A stretch of 64,000 nucleotides of DNA, taken from Rhodoferax ferrireducens T118. Lineage in GTDB: Bacteria; Pseudomonadota; Gammaproteobacteria; Burkholderiales; Burkholderiaceae_C. The notes under the pieces were generated by a model that saw only the letters and a program-made list of their open reading frames with translations, had not been told where the DNA came from and ran no database searches. Position 1 is the first letter of the stretch. Every line of letters starts with the position of its first letter. The position numbers and the translations under genes were made by a program. Positions 7,613 to 18,665 of the stretch are shown piece after piece. The DNA lies in NCBI RefSeq assembly GCF_000013605.1, contig NC_007908.1, forward strand, positions 4,278,001 to 4,342,000. The letters are read 5' to 3'.

Positions 7613-8796
7613 TCGAGCGCCACGGCAGTGCCTTCACCGCCACCGATGCAGAGTGTGGCGACGCCTTTTTTCAGGCCGCGAGCCTGCAGCGCGTACATCA
7701 GCGTCACGATGATGCGGGCACCGCTGCAGCCAATCGGGTGGCCCAGCGCGCAGGCGCCGCCATTGACGTTGACGATCTCATGGCTCAGTTTGAGGTCGTG
7801 CATCAGTGCCATCGGCACCACGGCAAAGGCTTCGTTGACTTCCCACAGCTCCACGTCTTTGACCGCCCAGCCGGCTTTGGCCAGCACTTTTTGACTGGCA
7901 CCGATGGGCGCGGTCGAGAACCATTCGGGTTCTTGCGCATGCACGGCGTGGCCGACGATGCGCGCCAGCGGCTGGCAGCCGAGTTTGGCGGCGGTGGAGG
8001 CGCGCATCAGCACCAGCGCAGCGGCGCCGTCGTTGATGCTGGAGCTGCTGGCGGCCGTGATGGTGCCGTCTTTCTTGAAGGCTGGTTTGAGGCTGCCAAT
8101 CTTGTCGAGCTTGACCTTGCCGGGGCCCTGGTCGATGGAGATGACGGTGTCACCCGCACGGCCCTTGATCGTCACCGGGGCGATTTCCGCGGCAAATGCG
8201 CCCGAGGTGGTGGCGGCTTGTGCGCGCTGCACGCTGGTGGTGGCAAAAGCGTCCTGTTGCGCGCGCGTGAAACCGTATTTGGCGGCGCAGTCTTCGCCAA
8301 AGGTGCCCATCGAGCGACCGGCCTCGTAGGCGTCTTCCAGGCCGTCGAGCATCATGTGGTCAAAAATGCGGTCGTGGCCAATGCGGTAGCCGCCGCGCGC
8401 TTTCTGCAGCAGATAGGGTGCGTTGGTCATACTCTCCATGCCACCGGCCATCAGCACGTCGGCACTGCCGGCGAGCAGCATGTCGTGGGCGAACATGGTG
8501 GCGCGCATGGCCGAGCCACACATCTTGGACAGGGTGACGGCACCGGTGCTCTTGGGCAGGCCGCCCTTGAAGCCGGCCTGGCGCGCGGGGGCCTGGCCCT
8601 GGCCGGCCATCAGGCAGTTGCCAAAGATCAGCTCATCCACCATCTGGGGCGTGAGTTTGGAATTGGCGCTGGCACGCTCAAGAGCGGCCTGAATGGCGAC
8701 GCCGCCCAGGTCATGGGCCGCCAGGCCCGCAAAGTCGCCCTGAAAGCTGCCCAAGGGGGTGCGGGCAGCGCTGACGATAACGATAGAGTCATTCAT
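7603..8796 (-). CDS. Acetyl-CoA C-acetyltransferase (thiolase)
   Basis: A 397-residue thiolase of the AtoB/PhaA type, which condenses two acetyl-CoA or cleaves acetoacetyl-CoA and 3-ketoacyl-CoA. It has the nucleophilic cysteine in KMCGSAMRA (about residue 90), the GGMESMTNAPYL segment, NVNGGACALGHPIGCSGARI with the active-site histidine, and a terminal CIGGGEGTAVALE with the second active-site cysteine. The usual GGGxG motif reads GGGEG. It lies between aceK and the acyl-CoA dehydrogenase on the same strand, consistent with acetoacetyl-CoA cleavage at the end of leucine or fatty acid breakdown. Confidence 0.92.
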   Translation of the reverse strand: MNDSIVIVSAARTPLGSFQGDFAGLAAHDLGGVAIQAALERASANSKLTPQMVDELIFGNCLMAGQGQAPARQAGFKGGLPKSTGAVTLSKMCGSAMRATMFAHDMLLAGSADVLMAGGMESMTNAPYLLQKARGGYRIGHDRIFDHMMLDGLEDAYEAGRSMGTFGEDCAAKYGFTRAQQDAFATTSVQRAQAATTSGAFAAEIAPVTIKGRAGDTVISIDQGPGKVKLDKIGSLKPAFKKDGTITAASSSSINDGAAALVLMRASTAAKLGCQPLARIVGHAVHAQEPEWFSTAPIGASQKVLAKAGWAVKDVELWEVNEAFAVVPMALMHDLKLSHEIVNVNGGACALGHPIGCSGARIIVTLMYALQARGLKKGVATLCIGGGEGTAVALEML

Positions 8797-8872
8797 ATCA
8801 AGTCCTTTCAGTTAAAAAATCGGTTGGACGCAGATGGGGTCTGCGTGAGCGGCCACCAGGCCAGTCGCAAAT

Positions 8873-10720
8873 TCAGATCGATGACGGTACTTGCGCATCG
8901 CTGATCTCCGGGTGAAAGCGCTTGCCCTGGTCATACGGAAACACGTCATAGACGTGCCCGGCCTGGATGCGCTCCTTGTGGCTTTGCCAGAAAGCCGCGT
9001 CCAGCAACTCGGCGTGGTGCTTCATGAACACCTCGCGCACAAACGGGTTGCCGAGCAAGAAAGGTGCAAAGGTTTCGGGGAACACGTCCTTGGGGCCGAC
9101 CCGGTACCAGACCTCGCCCGACATCTCGTCTTCTTCATTGCGCGCCTGCGGCACCTTGCGGAAGTTGCAGTCGGTGATGTATTCGATCTCGTCATAGTCG
9201 TAAAACACCACCTTGCCGTGGCGGGTGATGCCAAAATTCTTCCACAACATGTCGCCGGGGAAGATGTTGGCCGCCACCAGGTCTTTCAGGGCGTTGCCGT
9301 ACTCGATGACGCCGCGCTCGATCTGCTCACGCGCCCGCAGCGCCGCCGGGCTGGTGTCGTCCGGGTTGGCGCCGCCGGCATCAAACGCCTCCTGCAGGTA
9401 AATGTTGAGCGGAATCATGCGGCGTTCAATATAGACGTGCTTGATGATGACTTCAATGCGGCCGTCGCCGTCACGGTCGCTGATCTCGAGCTGGCTGGGC
9501 GCGAATTTCTCCAGCTCGGCGATCAATTCATCGTCAAAGCGCGCGCGCGGAAAACCCACTTCGCTGTATTCCAGCGTGTCGGCCATGCGCCCGACCCGGT
9601 CGTGCTGCTTGACCAGCAAATACTTGGCCTTGATCTGCTCGCGCGTGGTGTCTTTGGGCGGCGGGTAAAAGTCCTTGATGACCTTGAACACGTAAGGAAA
9701 CGAGGGCAGGTCAAATACCAGCATCACCATGCCCTTGATGCCGGGCGCAATGCGGAACTTGTCAGTGGAGTGGCGCTGGTGATGCAAAAAGTCGCGGTAA
9801 AAAAGCGTCTTGCCCTGCTTGGCCAGCCCCAGGGCGTTGTAGATCTCGTTGCGCGGCTTGCGCGGCATCATGCTGCGCAGGTACTGCACATAGGCCGACG
9901 GTATTTCCATGTCCACCATGAAATAGGCGCGCGCAAAGCTGAACAGCATCAGCAAATCATCCTCGCCAAACAGGACGGCATCAATCACCAGTTGACCTGC
10001 CCTGCCGTACAACACCGGCAAGGCAAATGGAAACTCATTAAAGCCGTTGATCAGCTTGCCGACGATGTAGCAGCCCTTGTTGCGAAAGAACAGACCGGAG
10101 AGCACCTGAAGCTGAAAATTGGCGCGCAGCTTGACCTCGCCCAGTTGCTCGACCATGGCCGCCTGCACCCGCGCGGCGTCGCTGTCCAAGTCGGCAAACG
10201 GGCAGCGCAAATCAAAGTCCAGCACCATCTGCACCAGCACCTCGGCCAGGCTGTCGTGCGTGGGGTAGTAGGAACGGTAGGTCGGGCTGGTCTCGGACTC
10301 GTCGTTTTCGATGTACTCGGTACTCACCGCCGGGCGCACAAAGATAAAGTCGTTCTGGAAATAGCTGTGGTGCAGGATTTTGGTCGTCACCGAATTGAAG
10401 AAAGTCTCGGCCAGCTCGGGCTGGTGGTGGTCCACCAGCAGGCCGATGTAATGCAGCTTGACCTGCTGCCACACCTCCATGGGCTGTTCGTCCGCCTTGA
10501 ACTCGCGCGCCAGGCGCATAAAACATTCACGCACCCGCAGGTCATAAAACTCGATCCGGTCCCGCTGGGCGCGCTGCTGGCCATGCCAGTCGGCCGTCTC
10601 GAAGCGGTGCTTGGCGCGCGCCGACTCGGTTCTGAACAGGCGGTAATGGCGGTTAAAGCCATCCATCATGGCCTTGGCAATGTCGTAAGCCAGCGAGGAA
10701 TCAAGCCGGGTAGGAAACAT
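8873..10720 (-). CDS. aceK: Isocitrate dehydrogenase kinase/phosphatase
   Basis: The 615-residue protein matches AceK over its full expected length. AceK phosphorylates and dephosphorylates isocitrate dehydrogenase and so sets the split between the TCA cycle and the glyoxylate shunt. Family-typical segments include [25 protein letters not shown] (ATP-binding lobe), [44 protein letters not shown] with the DYDE metal-binding region, and EFAPFLL-like [18 protein letters not shown] near the end. It sits between the thiolase and carbonic anhydrase genes, away from aceA/aceB, an arrangement that fits acetate-unit disposal from acyl-CoA breakdown. Confidence 0.95.
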   Translation of the reverse strand: MFPTRLDSSLAYDIAKAMMDGFNRHYRLFRTESARAKHRFETADWHGQQRAQRDRIEFYDLRVRECFMRLAREFKADEQPMEVWQQVKLHYIGLLVDHHQPELAETFFNSVTTKILHHSYFQNDFIFVRPAVSTEYIENDESETSPTYRSYYPTHDSLAEVLVQMVLDFDLRCPFADLDSDAARVQAAMVEQLGEVKLRANFQLQVLSGLFFRNKGCYIVGKLINGFNEFPFALPVLYGRAGQLVIDAVLFGEDDLLMLFSFARAYFMVDMEIPSAYVQYLRSMMPRKPRNEIYNALGLAKQGKTLFYRDFLHHQRHSTDKFRIAPGIKGMVMLVFDLPSFPYVFKVIKDFYPPPKDTTREQIKAKYLLVKQHDRVGRMADTLEYSEVGFPRARFDDELIAELEKFAPSQLEISDRDGDGRIEVIIKHVYIERRMIPLNIYLQEAFDAGGANPDDTSPAALRAREQIERGVIEYGNALKDLVAANIFPGDMLWKNFGITRHGKVVFYDYDEIEYITDCNFRKVPQARNEEDEMSGEVWYRVGPKDVFPETFAPFLLGNPFVREVFMKHHAELLDAAFWQSHKERIQAGHVYDVFPYDQGKRFHPEISDAQVPSSI

Positions 10721-10779
10721 GTCAGCTATATATTCAGTAGCTACTTAAACAGTAAATACGGGGGCTAGAGGCCATTTTC
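10721..10779 (+). repeat. GGGGGCTA dispersed repeat, copy 3
   Basis: The whole aceK-can gap is made of this element: CAGTAGCTACTTAAACAGTA followed by ATACGGGGGCTAGAGGCCATT. It ends at the stop codon of the carbonic anhydrase gene. Confidence 0.75.
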
Positions 10780-11451
10780 TTACAAATTCAAAGGACTGCG
10801 AAAGGCGGCGCCGACGCGGGCCACGGCCGCCTGATAACGCAGCGCCAGCTCATCCGGGCTCAACACGCTCATGTGCAGGTCCTGCAACAGACCATCGTGC
10901 ACGCCATAGGCCCAGCCATGCAGGGTCACGTTCTGCCCCGAGCCCCAGGCGTCTTGCAGCACCGTGCTTTGCGCCACGTTAACCACCTGCTCGATCACAT
11001 TCAACTCCACCAGCGCGTCATAACGCGCATGCTCTGGCAAATCCGCCAGCAGCGCCTGGTGCCGGTCACGCACATCCTGAATATGGCGCAGCCAGTTGTC
11101 CGCCAAGCCGATACGCGCACCCTGCAGCGCTGCGAGCACACCCGAGCAACCATAGTGGCCCACCACCAGCACATGTTCCACCTTCAGGCGTTCCACCGCA
11201 AACTGGATGGTGGACAAGGCGTTCAGGTCAGAATGCACCACCACATTGGCGACATTGCGGTGCACAAACACCTCGCCCGGTGCCAGCCCGGTGATCTGGT
11301 TGGCCGGCACCCGGCTGTCGGAGCAGCCAATCCACATGTATTTGGGATTCTGCTGACTTTGCAGCTTGGTAAAAAAGCCCGGCCGCTCCAGTGCCATTTG
11401 CGCGGCCCAGGCGCGGTTGTGGGCGAAGAGGTCTTGCAGGGAGGTGTTCAT
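10780..11451 (-). CDS. can: Beta-class carbonic anhydrase
   Basis: A 223-residue beta-carbonic anhydrase, which interconverts CO2 and bicarbonate. The zinc ligands are visible in CSDSRVPANQ (Cys and Asp, about residues 42-45) and HYGCSGVLAAL (His and Cys, about residues 98-101). It starts 13 bases after the stop of isovaleryl-CoA dehydrogenase, so the two are likely cotranscribed. Bicarbonate supply to methylcrotonoyl-CoA carboxylase would explain the pairing; this is inference from the neighbourhood. Confidence 0.93.
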   Translation of the reverse strand: MNTSLQDLFAHNRAWAAQMALERPGFFTKLQSQQNPKYMWIGCSDSRVPANQITGLAPGEVFVHRNVANVVVHSDLNALSTIQFAVERLKVEHVLVVGHYGCSGVLAALQGARIGLADNWLRHIQDVRDRHQALLADLPEHARYDALVELNVIEQVVNVAQSTVLQDAWGSGQNVTLHGWAYGVHDGLLQDLHMSVLSPDELALRYQAAVARVGAAFRSPLNL

Positions 11452-11464
11452 GGGTCGATCTTAG

Positions 11465-12643
11465 TCAAGAAGTCTGCGCAAACAGCTCTCTCCCGATCAA
11501 CATGCGGCGAATCTCACTGGTGCCCGCACCAATCTCGTACAGCTTGGCGTCGCGCCACAGGCGCCCCAGCGGGTACTCATTGATGTAACCGTTGCCGCCA
11601 AATATCTGCACGCCCTCACCCGCCATCCAGGTGGCTTTTTCAGCCGTCCACAAAATGACCGACGCGCAGTCCTTGCGCACCTGGCGCACATGCTCTGCTC
11701 CGAGCAGGTCCAGGTTCTTGGCCACGGTGTAGGCAAACGCGCGCCCGGCCTGCAGCACGGTGTACAGGTCAGCCACCTTGCCCTGGATCAGCTGGAACTC
11801 GCCAATGCTCTGGCCGAACTGCTTGCGGTCGTGGATGTAGGGCATCACGTTGTCCATCACCGCCTGCATGATGCCAAGCGGCCCGCCGGTGAGCACGGCG
11901 CGCTCGTAGTCCAGCCCGCTCATCAGCACCTTGGCGCCGTTGTTGAGGCCGCCCAGGATGTTCTGCGCTGGCACCTCCACATTGTTGAACACCAGTTCAC
12001 CGGTATGACTGCCGCGCATGCCCAGTTTGTCGAGCTTTTGCGCGACCGAGAAGCCGGGCATGCCCTTCTCGATCAAAAAGGCGGAGACGCCACGCGCGCC
12101 CAGCTCGGGGTCGCTCTTGGCATACACCACCAGCGTGTCGGCGTCCGGGCCGTTGGTGATCCACATCTTGCTGCCGTTGAGCAGGTAAAAGCCGCCCTTG
12201 TCTTCGGCTTTGAGCGTCATGCCCAGCACATCGCTGCCCGCGCCGGATTCGCTCATGGCCAAGGCGCCGACATGCTCACCCGAGATCAGCTTGGGCAGGT
12301 ATTTTTGCCGCTGCTCCAGGCTGCCGTTGCGCTTGATCTGGTTCACGCACAGGTTGCTGTGGGCACCGTAGCTCAAGGCCACCGAGGCCGAGGCGCGGGA
12401 GATCTCTTCCATCGCCACCATATGCGCCAGGTAGCCCATGTTGGCGCCACCGTACTCCTCGCCGACGGTGATGCCCAGCAGGCCCAGGTCGCCCATCTTG
12501 CGCCACAGGTCCATCGGGAACTGGTCATTTTTGTCAATGGCGGCGGCGCGCGGCGCGATCTCGCGTTGCGCAAATTCGTACACGGTGTCGCGCAGCGCAT
12601 CAACGTCTTCACCGAGTTGAAAGTTAAGTCCGGGCAGGTTCAT
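11465..12643 (-). CDS. liuA: Isovaleryl-CoA dehydrogenase
   Basis: A 392-residue acyl-CoA dehydrogenase that oxidises isovaleryl-CoA to 3-methylcrotonoyl-CoA in leucine catabolism. Diagnostic segments are [55 protein letters not shown] and [40 protein letters not shown]. The start [17 protein letters not shown] at 12643 is chosen over the longer frame because it is the usual N-terminus; GGAGACAAAA lies just upstream. It overlaps the 3' end of the MerR-family regulator gene by 20 bases, so the pair is translationally linked. Confidence 0.93.
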   Translation of the reverse strand: MNLPGLNFQLGEDVDALRDTVYEFAQREIAPRAAAIDKNDQFPMDLWRKMGDLGLLGITVGEEYGGANMGYLAHMVAMEEISRASASVALSYGAHSNLCVNQIKRNGSLEQRQKYLPKLISGEHVGALAMSESGAGSDVLGMTLKAEDKGGFYLLNGSKMWITNGPDADTLVVYAKSDPELGARGVSAFLIEKGMPGFSVAQKLDKLGMRGSHTGELVFNNVEVPAQNILGGLNNGAKVLMSGLDYERAVLTGGPLGIMQAVMDNVMPYIHDRKQFGQSIGEFQLIQGKVADLYTVLQAGRAFAYTVAKNLDLLGAEHVRQVRKDCASVILWTAEKATWMAGEGVQIFGGNGYINEYPLGRLWRDAKLYEIGAGTSEIRRMLIGRELFAQTS

Positions 12644-13088
12644 TTTTGTCTCCGTTGGGTTGAGTTGATGGTTTGGCGGCGCTGCGGCTGGCCGCTGGTT
12701 TCTTGCTGCTGGCGGCCAGCAGGGCGCGGGCCTCGCGCTGGTGCTCCTTGAGCTCATCCAGGTTGGCCTGCAGATCGGTCATCTGGGCTTCGAGCTGTTT
12801 CTGGTGTTCGGCCAGCACCAGCAGGAATTTCTGCAGCTGCGCGCCGGTATCGCGCGGGCTGTCGTACATGTCAATGATTTCCTTGGCCTCGCTCAGGCTG
12901 AAACCCAGCCGCTTGGCGCGCAAGGTGAGCTTCAGGCGGGTGCGGTCACGCCCGCTGTAGACCCGCGAACGCCCACCTGGGCCGGTGCGCTCGGGTTGCA
13001 ACAGGCCCATGTCCTCATAAAAGCGCATCGCCCGCGTGGTCAGGTCAAATTCCTTGGCCAGGTCGCTGATGTTGTAAGTGAGTGCCAT
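12624..13088 (-). CDS. liuR: MerR-family regulator of the leucine/isovalerate (liu) pathway
   Basis: A 154-residue MerR-type protein. The N-terminal winged helix reads [27 protein letters not shown] (about residues 4-30), followed by [37 protein letters not shown] coiled coil runs from about 90 to 120, and the tail is rich in Ala, Lys and Ser. Its position directly ahead of isovaleryl-CoA dehydrogenase matches LiuR, which in proteobacteria controls leucine degradation. A perfect palindrome lies 69 bases upstream of its start, in the divergent intergenic region. No metal-binding cysteines are seen, as expected for a LiuR type. Confidence 0.85.
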   Translation of the reverse strand: MALTYNISDLAKEFDLTTRAMRFYEDMGLLQPERTGPGGRSRVYSGRDRTRLKLTLRAKRLGFSLSEAKEIIDMYDSPRDTGAQLQKFLLVLAEHQKQLEAQMTDLQANLDELKEHQREARALLAASSKKPAASRSAAKPSTQPNGDKNEPART

Positions 13089-13156
13089 AAAGCTTGAATG
13101 GTGATCAACCGGGGTGACAGCATCCGTGGGCGCGCGCCCCTACAATGCCGACCTTG

Positions 13157-13180
13157 ATTGACGTTTACGTAAACGTCAAT
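13157..13180. promoter_or_regulatory. 24-base perfect palindrome, candidate LiuR operator
   Basis: The half site ATTGACGTTTAC is followed immediately by its exact reverse complement. It lies between the divergent liuR and MBL-hydrolase genes. It contains a TTGACG that could be a -35 box, with TATGTC 16 bases downstream on the plus strand, so a bound MerR-type protein would sit in the spacer as is usual for this family. The match to the known LiuR motif is from memory of the family. Confidence 0.75.
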
Positions 13181-13203
13181 TATGTCGCAAATCTGGAGCC
13201 CGC

Positions 13204-14304
13204 TTGAAACCACCTGAACCCCCCGGCACAAATCCACACGCCGATAAACTCGAACAGCAATTGCACTACCCGCTGGGCCACACCCTGCCCACGCCCGGCA
13301 CGGCTGTCACGGTGGCGCCGGGCGTGAAGTGGCTGCGTATGGGCTTGCCGTTTGCGCTCAATCACATCAACCTCTGGCTCTTGCGCGATGAAATCGACGG
13401 CCAGCCGGGCTGGAGCGTGGTCGACTGCTGCATCAGCTCCGAGCCGGCCAAGGCGCAATGGGAGCAGGTCTTTGCCAACGAACTCGACAGTCTGCCGATC
13501 CTGCGCGTGATCGTGACCCACATGCACCCGGACCATATTGGCCTGGCGCACTGGCTGTGCGAGCGCTGGCAGGTGCGCTTGTGGATCAGCGCCACCGATT
13601 TCGGCCTGGCACGCATCGGCAGCCAGGGCCCGAACGGTTTCAGCAGCGACGCGGCGGCCGCGTTTTTTGCCTTGCATGGCTTGAGCGACCCGGACTCCCT
13701 GGAAAAAATCAGGGGCCGCGGCAGCTATTTTTCGACCCTGGTGCCTGCGGTGCCGCGCCAGTACCGGCGCCTGCAGGACAGCGACGTGCTCACCATTGGC
13801 GGGCGCGCCTGGTTGTGCGTCAGCGGCTACGGCCATGCGCCCGAGCACATCTCGCTGTACTGCGCAGAATTGCAGGTACTCATCGGCGGCGACATGATGC
13901 TGCCGCGCATCTCCACCAACGTCAGCGTCTACGACCAGGAACCCGAATCGAACCCGCTCAGGCAGTTCCTCGATTCCATCGACAAATTCAAAGCCCTGCC
14001 CGCCCAGACGCTCACCCTGCCGGCCCACGGCAAGCCCTTTACCGGCTTGCATGCGCGCATTCAACAATTACACGACCATCATGACGAGCGGCTGCTTGAA
14101 GTGATGCAGGCCTGCACCGTCAAGCCGTGCAGCGCCGCCGAGCTGCTGCCGCTGCTGTTCAAACGCGCGCTGGACCTGCATCAGACCACCTTTGCCATGG
14201 GTGAGTCGATTGCCCACCTGCATGCGCTGTGGTTTGAGGGGCGGTTGCAGCGCAGGCTCGGCGACGATGGGGTTTATCGCTTTGGGGCTGGCGCTGGCAT
14301 TTGA
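13204..14304 (+). CDS. MBL-fold metallo-hydrolase
   Basis: A 366-residue metallo-beta-lactamase-fold protein. The metal site motif THMHPDHIGLAHW is at about residues 104-116, with further ligands likely in GHAPEHISLYC and LPAHGKPF. The C-terminal ~90 residues form the winged-helix-like extension found in glyoxalase II/RNase Z-related hydrolases. The start is taken as TTG at 13204, with GGAG six bases upstream; the first in-frame ATG (13339) would cut into the domain. It shares the palindromic operator region with liuR and is probably part of the liu regulon. A thioesterase-like role on an acyl-CoA is possible but not shown. Confidence 0.85.
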   Translation: MKPPEPPGTNPHADKLEQQLHYPLGHTLPTPGTAVTVAPGVKWLRMGLPFALNHINLWLLRDEIDGQPGWSVVDCCISSEPAKAQWEQVFANELDSLPILRVIVTHMHPDHIGLAHWLCERWQVRLWISATDFGLARIGSQGPNGFSSDAAAAFFALHGLSDPDSLEKIRGRGSYFSTLVPAVPRQYRRLQDSDVLTIGGRAWLCVSGYGHAPEHISLYCAELQVLIGGDMMLPRISTNVSVYDQEPESNPLRQFLDSIDKFKALPAQTLTLPAHGKPFTGLHARIQQLHDHHDERLLEVMQACTVKPCSAAELLPLLFKRALDLHQTTFAMGESIAHLHALWFEGRLQRRLGDDGVYRFGAGAGI

Positions 14305-14332
14305 ACCGCACATCGCCTGCCCCATCGCCGCA

Positions 14333-15658
14333 TCAGAAAATCATGCGTGCGATCAGCAGCCCGGTCGCGACCGACACCGCCGTGGCCACCAGTCCGGGAA
14401 TCATGAACGAGTGGTTCAGAACGTAGCGTCCAATTTTGGTGGTTCCGGACAAGTCGAAGTTGATCGCTGCAATCAGTGAACCATAGGTGGGAATGAAGAA
14501 GTAGCCATTGACCGCCGGAAACATACCGATCAGGAACTGGGGCGGGATACCCAATACCACCCCAAGCGGCATCAGCGCACGGGTGGTTGCAGCCTGGCTG
14601 TAAAGCAACACCGAGGCCAGGAACAGACCGAAGGCAAAGGTCCAGGGCGCGACCTTCGCCCATTCGCCGATGGCTGGAACAATCAAGTCCTTGTTGGCGG
14701 AAATGAAACTGTCGCCGAGCCAGGCCAGGCCAAAAATACCGATGACCGCGACCACGCCGGCACGCAAGGTGGCGGTCTTGGGAACATCGTCAACAGCGAC
14801 TTGGGTCAGCAAAAGCATGATCGCAGCGATGGACATCATGATGATTTCGATGACGATCGGCATGGACAGCGGGCTTTTTGCCCCGGGCAGTTGCCGCAGT
14901 GCCGGGAAGAAGCCGAACAGCACGACCAATGCAACACCGCTCAGGAAGACAAACGCAGCCAGTTTCGCCGTCGGCTTGAGCGCCGGGCGCCCAGCGGCCG
15001 ATTGGGGCGCCGGTATCTCGCCGGCGGCGAGCCGCGCCTGGTACACCTTGTCGTCCTTCAGGTCCTTGCCGATGAACATGGAAACGATGGCTGCGGCGAT
15101 GACGCCGACGAGCGTGGCGGGCACGCAAATCATCAGGATCTCACGCAGTCCCCAGCCCGTCATGCCCTTTTCGGCAAACATGCCGATCATGGCCGCCGTG
15201 GCCGCGGCAACCGGGCTGGCGGTGATGGCCTGCTGCGAGGCGATGGTGGCCACCGCCATCGGTCGTTCCGGACGGATGCCGCTGCGGTGCGCCGTCTCAT
15301 AGATCACCGGCAGCAGCGGATAGACGATGTGCCCCGTTCCGGCGAGGAAGGTGAAGGTCCAGGTCGTGAGTGGCGCGACGATCGTCACGTACTTCGGATT
15401 GGCCCGGATGATGCGCTCGGCGATCCCGACCAGAAAGTCGATGCCGCCAGCCGCTTCCATGACAGACGCGGCCATGATGACGGCCAGGATGATCAGCATC
15501 ACATCGATCGGCGGCGACGTTGGCGTGAGGCCAAAGGCACCGACCAGCACCATCAGACCCACCGCGCCCCACAAACCCAGACCAATGCCCGAGGATCGTG
15601 CCCCCATCCAGATGGCCGCTAACACGACCAGGAATTGAAGAACAATTGAAACTGTCAT
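14333..15658 (-). CDS. dcuA: Anaerobic C4-dicarboxylate transporter (Dcu family)
   Basis: A 441-residue integral membrane protein with around ten hydrophobic segments, matching the DcuA/DcuB family. These carriers exchange or take up fumarate, malate, aspartate and succinate. Typical segments include GTGHIVYPLLPVIYETAHRSGIRPERPMAVATIASQQAITASPVAAATAAMIGMF and GSLIAAINFDLSGTTKIGRYVLNHSFMIPGL. It lies 46 bases downstream of aspA on the same strand, the classic aspartase-transporter pairing. Whether it is the A or B type is not decided from sequence alone. Confidence 0.9.
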   Translation of the reverse strand: MTVSIVLQFLVVLAAIWMGARSSGIGLGLWGAVGLMVLVGAFGLTPTSPPIDVMLIILAVIMAASVMEAAGGIDFLVGIAERIIRANPKYVTIVAPLTTWTFTFLAGTGHIVYPLLPVIYETAHRSGIRPERPMAVATIASQQAITASPVAAATAAMIGMFAEKGMTGWGLREILMICVPATLVGVIAAAIVSMFIGKDLKDDKVYQARLAAGEIPAPQSAAGRPALKPTAKLAAFVFLSGVALVVLFGFFPALRQLPGAKSPLSMPIVIEIIMMSIAAIMLLLTQVAVDDVPKTATLRAGVVAVIGIFGLAWLGDSFISANKDLIVPAIGEWAKVAPWTFAFGLFLASVLLYSQAATTRALMPLGVVLGIPPQFLIGMFPAVNGYFFIPTYGSLIAAINFDLSGTTKIGRYVLNHSFMIPGLVATAVSVATGLLIARMIF

Positions 15659-15704
15659 TTTGTTTTCTCTCTTTCTTTGTTGGACGCGGACTTGGCGTGC
15701 TTGC

Positions 15705-17108
<1,404 letters not shown>

Positions 17109-17424
17109 TGTGTTTTCCTTGGTTGGTGGTCGAGAGTTGGCGCGCAGCGTGATCGCCTCGTGCCATCAGAAAAATGCAAGCGTGAGACTGGCCATGAGGC
17201 ACCGGTTGAGTATTTGCATGCCAGTCAGTCTAGGACTGCCCCCTGGGACTTGAAAGCAAATAAATCCGCGCTCAATGGCTTTATGCAAAAAATGCATGAC
17301 TGAGATAAACCGGGGCCTCGTGCGCTATCTTGCGGTGCGAATAAAGCGCGCCCATCAAGAAAAAGGCCCTGTCGGGTGACAGGGCCTTTGTTGCTTTGGG
17401 ACGCCGATTAAAACGGCGCCTGAT
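17109..17424. other. 316-base gene-free region: aspA leader and a terminator
   Basis: The left part is the promoter and leader region of the minus-strand aspA-dcuA operon. It contains an inverted repeat ATGCA-N5-TGCAT at 17283-17297 that could be an operator; no convincing FNR box (TTGAT-N4-ATCAA) was found. The right part carries the terminator of the minus-strand PEP-CTERM gene. Confidence 0.55.
17356..17389 (-). terminator. Rho-independent terminator after the second PEP-CTERM gene
   Basis: AAAGGCCCTGTC (17362-17373) and GACAGGGCCTTT (17378-17389) form a perfect 12-base stem with a four-base loop. On the minus strand it is followed by TTTTTCTTG. It lies about 36 bases after the stop of the minus-strand gene. 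Confidence 0.88.
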
Positions 17425-18498
17425 TCAGTTCCTGCGGCGGCGTGCCAAGCCCGCGACAGCAAACAGGGCCAGTCCAACGAGTGCGAGCGAATTAGGCTCC
17501 GGAATGAAGTTCCCCGGCGTCAGCGCGCAAAAGTCGCAGATAAAGAGCTGCTCACCACCGTCGTTCAGCGCGCGCATCTTGAAATCGACCGACATGAAGT
17601 AACCAGCTGCCGCCCAGGCCTCCAGGTTGTTGTTGAGCTCACCCACATAGGCCGCGAACTCGGCATTGCTGGCGCCCAGGTTGTTGCTCACGAAGTAGTC
17701 CCCGGGATTGCAGGCAGCCTGATTGGCTGCGCCCTGGTTGTAGGCCGCGCCGGTTGTGAAGTCAACGCAGAAACGACCGACCGTGCTGACGTAATCAGTG
17801 GGTTGGTCGAAGGCCGTGAACAGCGGGTCGCCGGGGGTGTCACCGCAATGACCCAAAAAGCCCGAGTTCAAATTCGAGTTCAACTCATAGCAGGTGCCGG
17901 TTGGATTGCCAGCGGCATCCAGAATTTTGAGTTCGGCCCAGATGAACTGCTGCTGGGTAAGGTCCGTTCCCTGCTGGTTGTTGTCGAACAGGAAGACCAG
18001 GTCGCTGCGTATCGTTCCGTGGGTGAGATAAGCGAGTACCGATGACAGGCTCGCGTCCCAGCGGCCAACGATGTCGGATCCGCCCGCCCATGTCGTCGCC
18101 GGTTCATTGGCCGCGGTCATGTTGAACGCCGTGACGCCACTGCCCGTGGGCGCGTCGAACGGGTCGTCCACCTTGACAACCGCTGGCAACTGGCCGACAA
18201 ACGGGCCGGTCGGACTGCTGTAATTATCGACCTGCGTCCCGTTGGAGTTTCTGTAGATGATCAGCTGGCTGTTGATCTGGCCCGGGCTCGACTGCACCGG
18301 GTAAGGGCCACTGGGCAGGCAGCGTGGGTCACCGGCGGCGGCACATTTCTGCAGCAGATCGAGCGAGTAAACGGAGAAATCACCGTACGTGCCGACCGTT
18401 ATTTCGTTCGCCGGCGGCAGCAACAAACTGGTTGCATTGGCGGCAAAACTCGCCGCAAAAGCCACAATGGCTACCGGTAAAAACCTCTTGAGTTTCAT
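17425..18498 (-). CDS. PEP-CTERM sorting domain protein of unknown function
   Basis: A 357-residue exported protein with a signal peptide (KRFLPVAIVAFAASFAANA at residues 3-21) and a C-terminal exosortase tail: FIPEPNSLALVGLALFAVAG followed by LARRRRN. The body between them matches no domain I recognise. It has several cysteines (for example KCAAAGDPRCLP, GTCYELN, FICDFCAL) that could form disulfides. The start at 18498 is preferred to the adjacent ATG at 18501 because AAGGAG is then six rather than three bases away. Promoter architecture is shared with the IgGFc/PEP-CTERM gene, which suggests the two are co-regulated. Confidence 0.8.
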   Translation of the reverse strand: MKLKRFLPVAIVAFAASFAANATSLLLPPANEITVGTYGDFSVYSLDLLQKCAAAGDPRCLPSGPYPVQSSPGQINSQLIIYRNSNGTQVDNYSSPTGPFVGQLPAVVKVDDPFDAPTGSGVTAFNMTAANEPATTWAGGSDIVGRWDASLSSVLAYLTHGTIRSDLVFLFDNNQQGTDLTQQQFIWAELKILDAAGNPTGTCYELNSNLNSGFLGHCGDTPGDPLFTAFDQPTDYVSTVGRFCVDFTTGAAYNQGAANQAACNPGDYFVSNNLGASNAEFAAYVGELNNNLEAWAAAGYFMSVDFKMRALNDGGEQLFICDFCALTPGNFIPEPNSLALVGLALFAVAGLARRRRN

Positions 18499-18544
18499 CA
18501 TAATCTCCTTGAAGGTTGATCGACGTGATGGGTTGACGATTAGC

Positions 18545-18560
18545 AGCATGTTTCATGCCA
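18545..18560 (-). promoter_or_regulatory. Candidate sigma-54 (-24/-12) promoter of the second PEP-CTERM gene
   Basis: Minus-strand TGGCATGAAACATGCT agrees with TGGCACGnnnnTTGCW at all but two defined positions. It keeps the invariant GG and GC ten bases apart. Transcription would begin near 18534, about 36 bases before the chosen ATG. Confidence 0.68.
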
Positions 18561-18646
18561 AGAGAGGGCGAGACGCCATGGAAGCCATAAGAATCAAGGA
18601 CTTAACTTATGCATTGGCGACCATAGGGTCGCCGTGCCGGGGACGG

Positions 18647-18665
18647 GTGTAAAAATCGGCGACAC
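18647..18665 (-). promoter_or_regulatory. Candidate activator site upstream of the second PEP-CTERM gene
   Basis: Minus-strand GTGTCGCCGATTTTTACAC has GTGT/ACAC ends and contains GTCG-N5-TTTTACA, the same pattern seen upstream of the other PEP-CTERM gene. It lies about 87 bases upstream of the sigma-54-type promoter. Confidence 0.55.

Noticed and set aside
17109..17360. FNR site upstream of aspA-dcuA
   Set aside because: Anaerobic control would be expected, but no sequence close to TTGAT-N4-ATCAA was found in this stretch.
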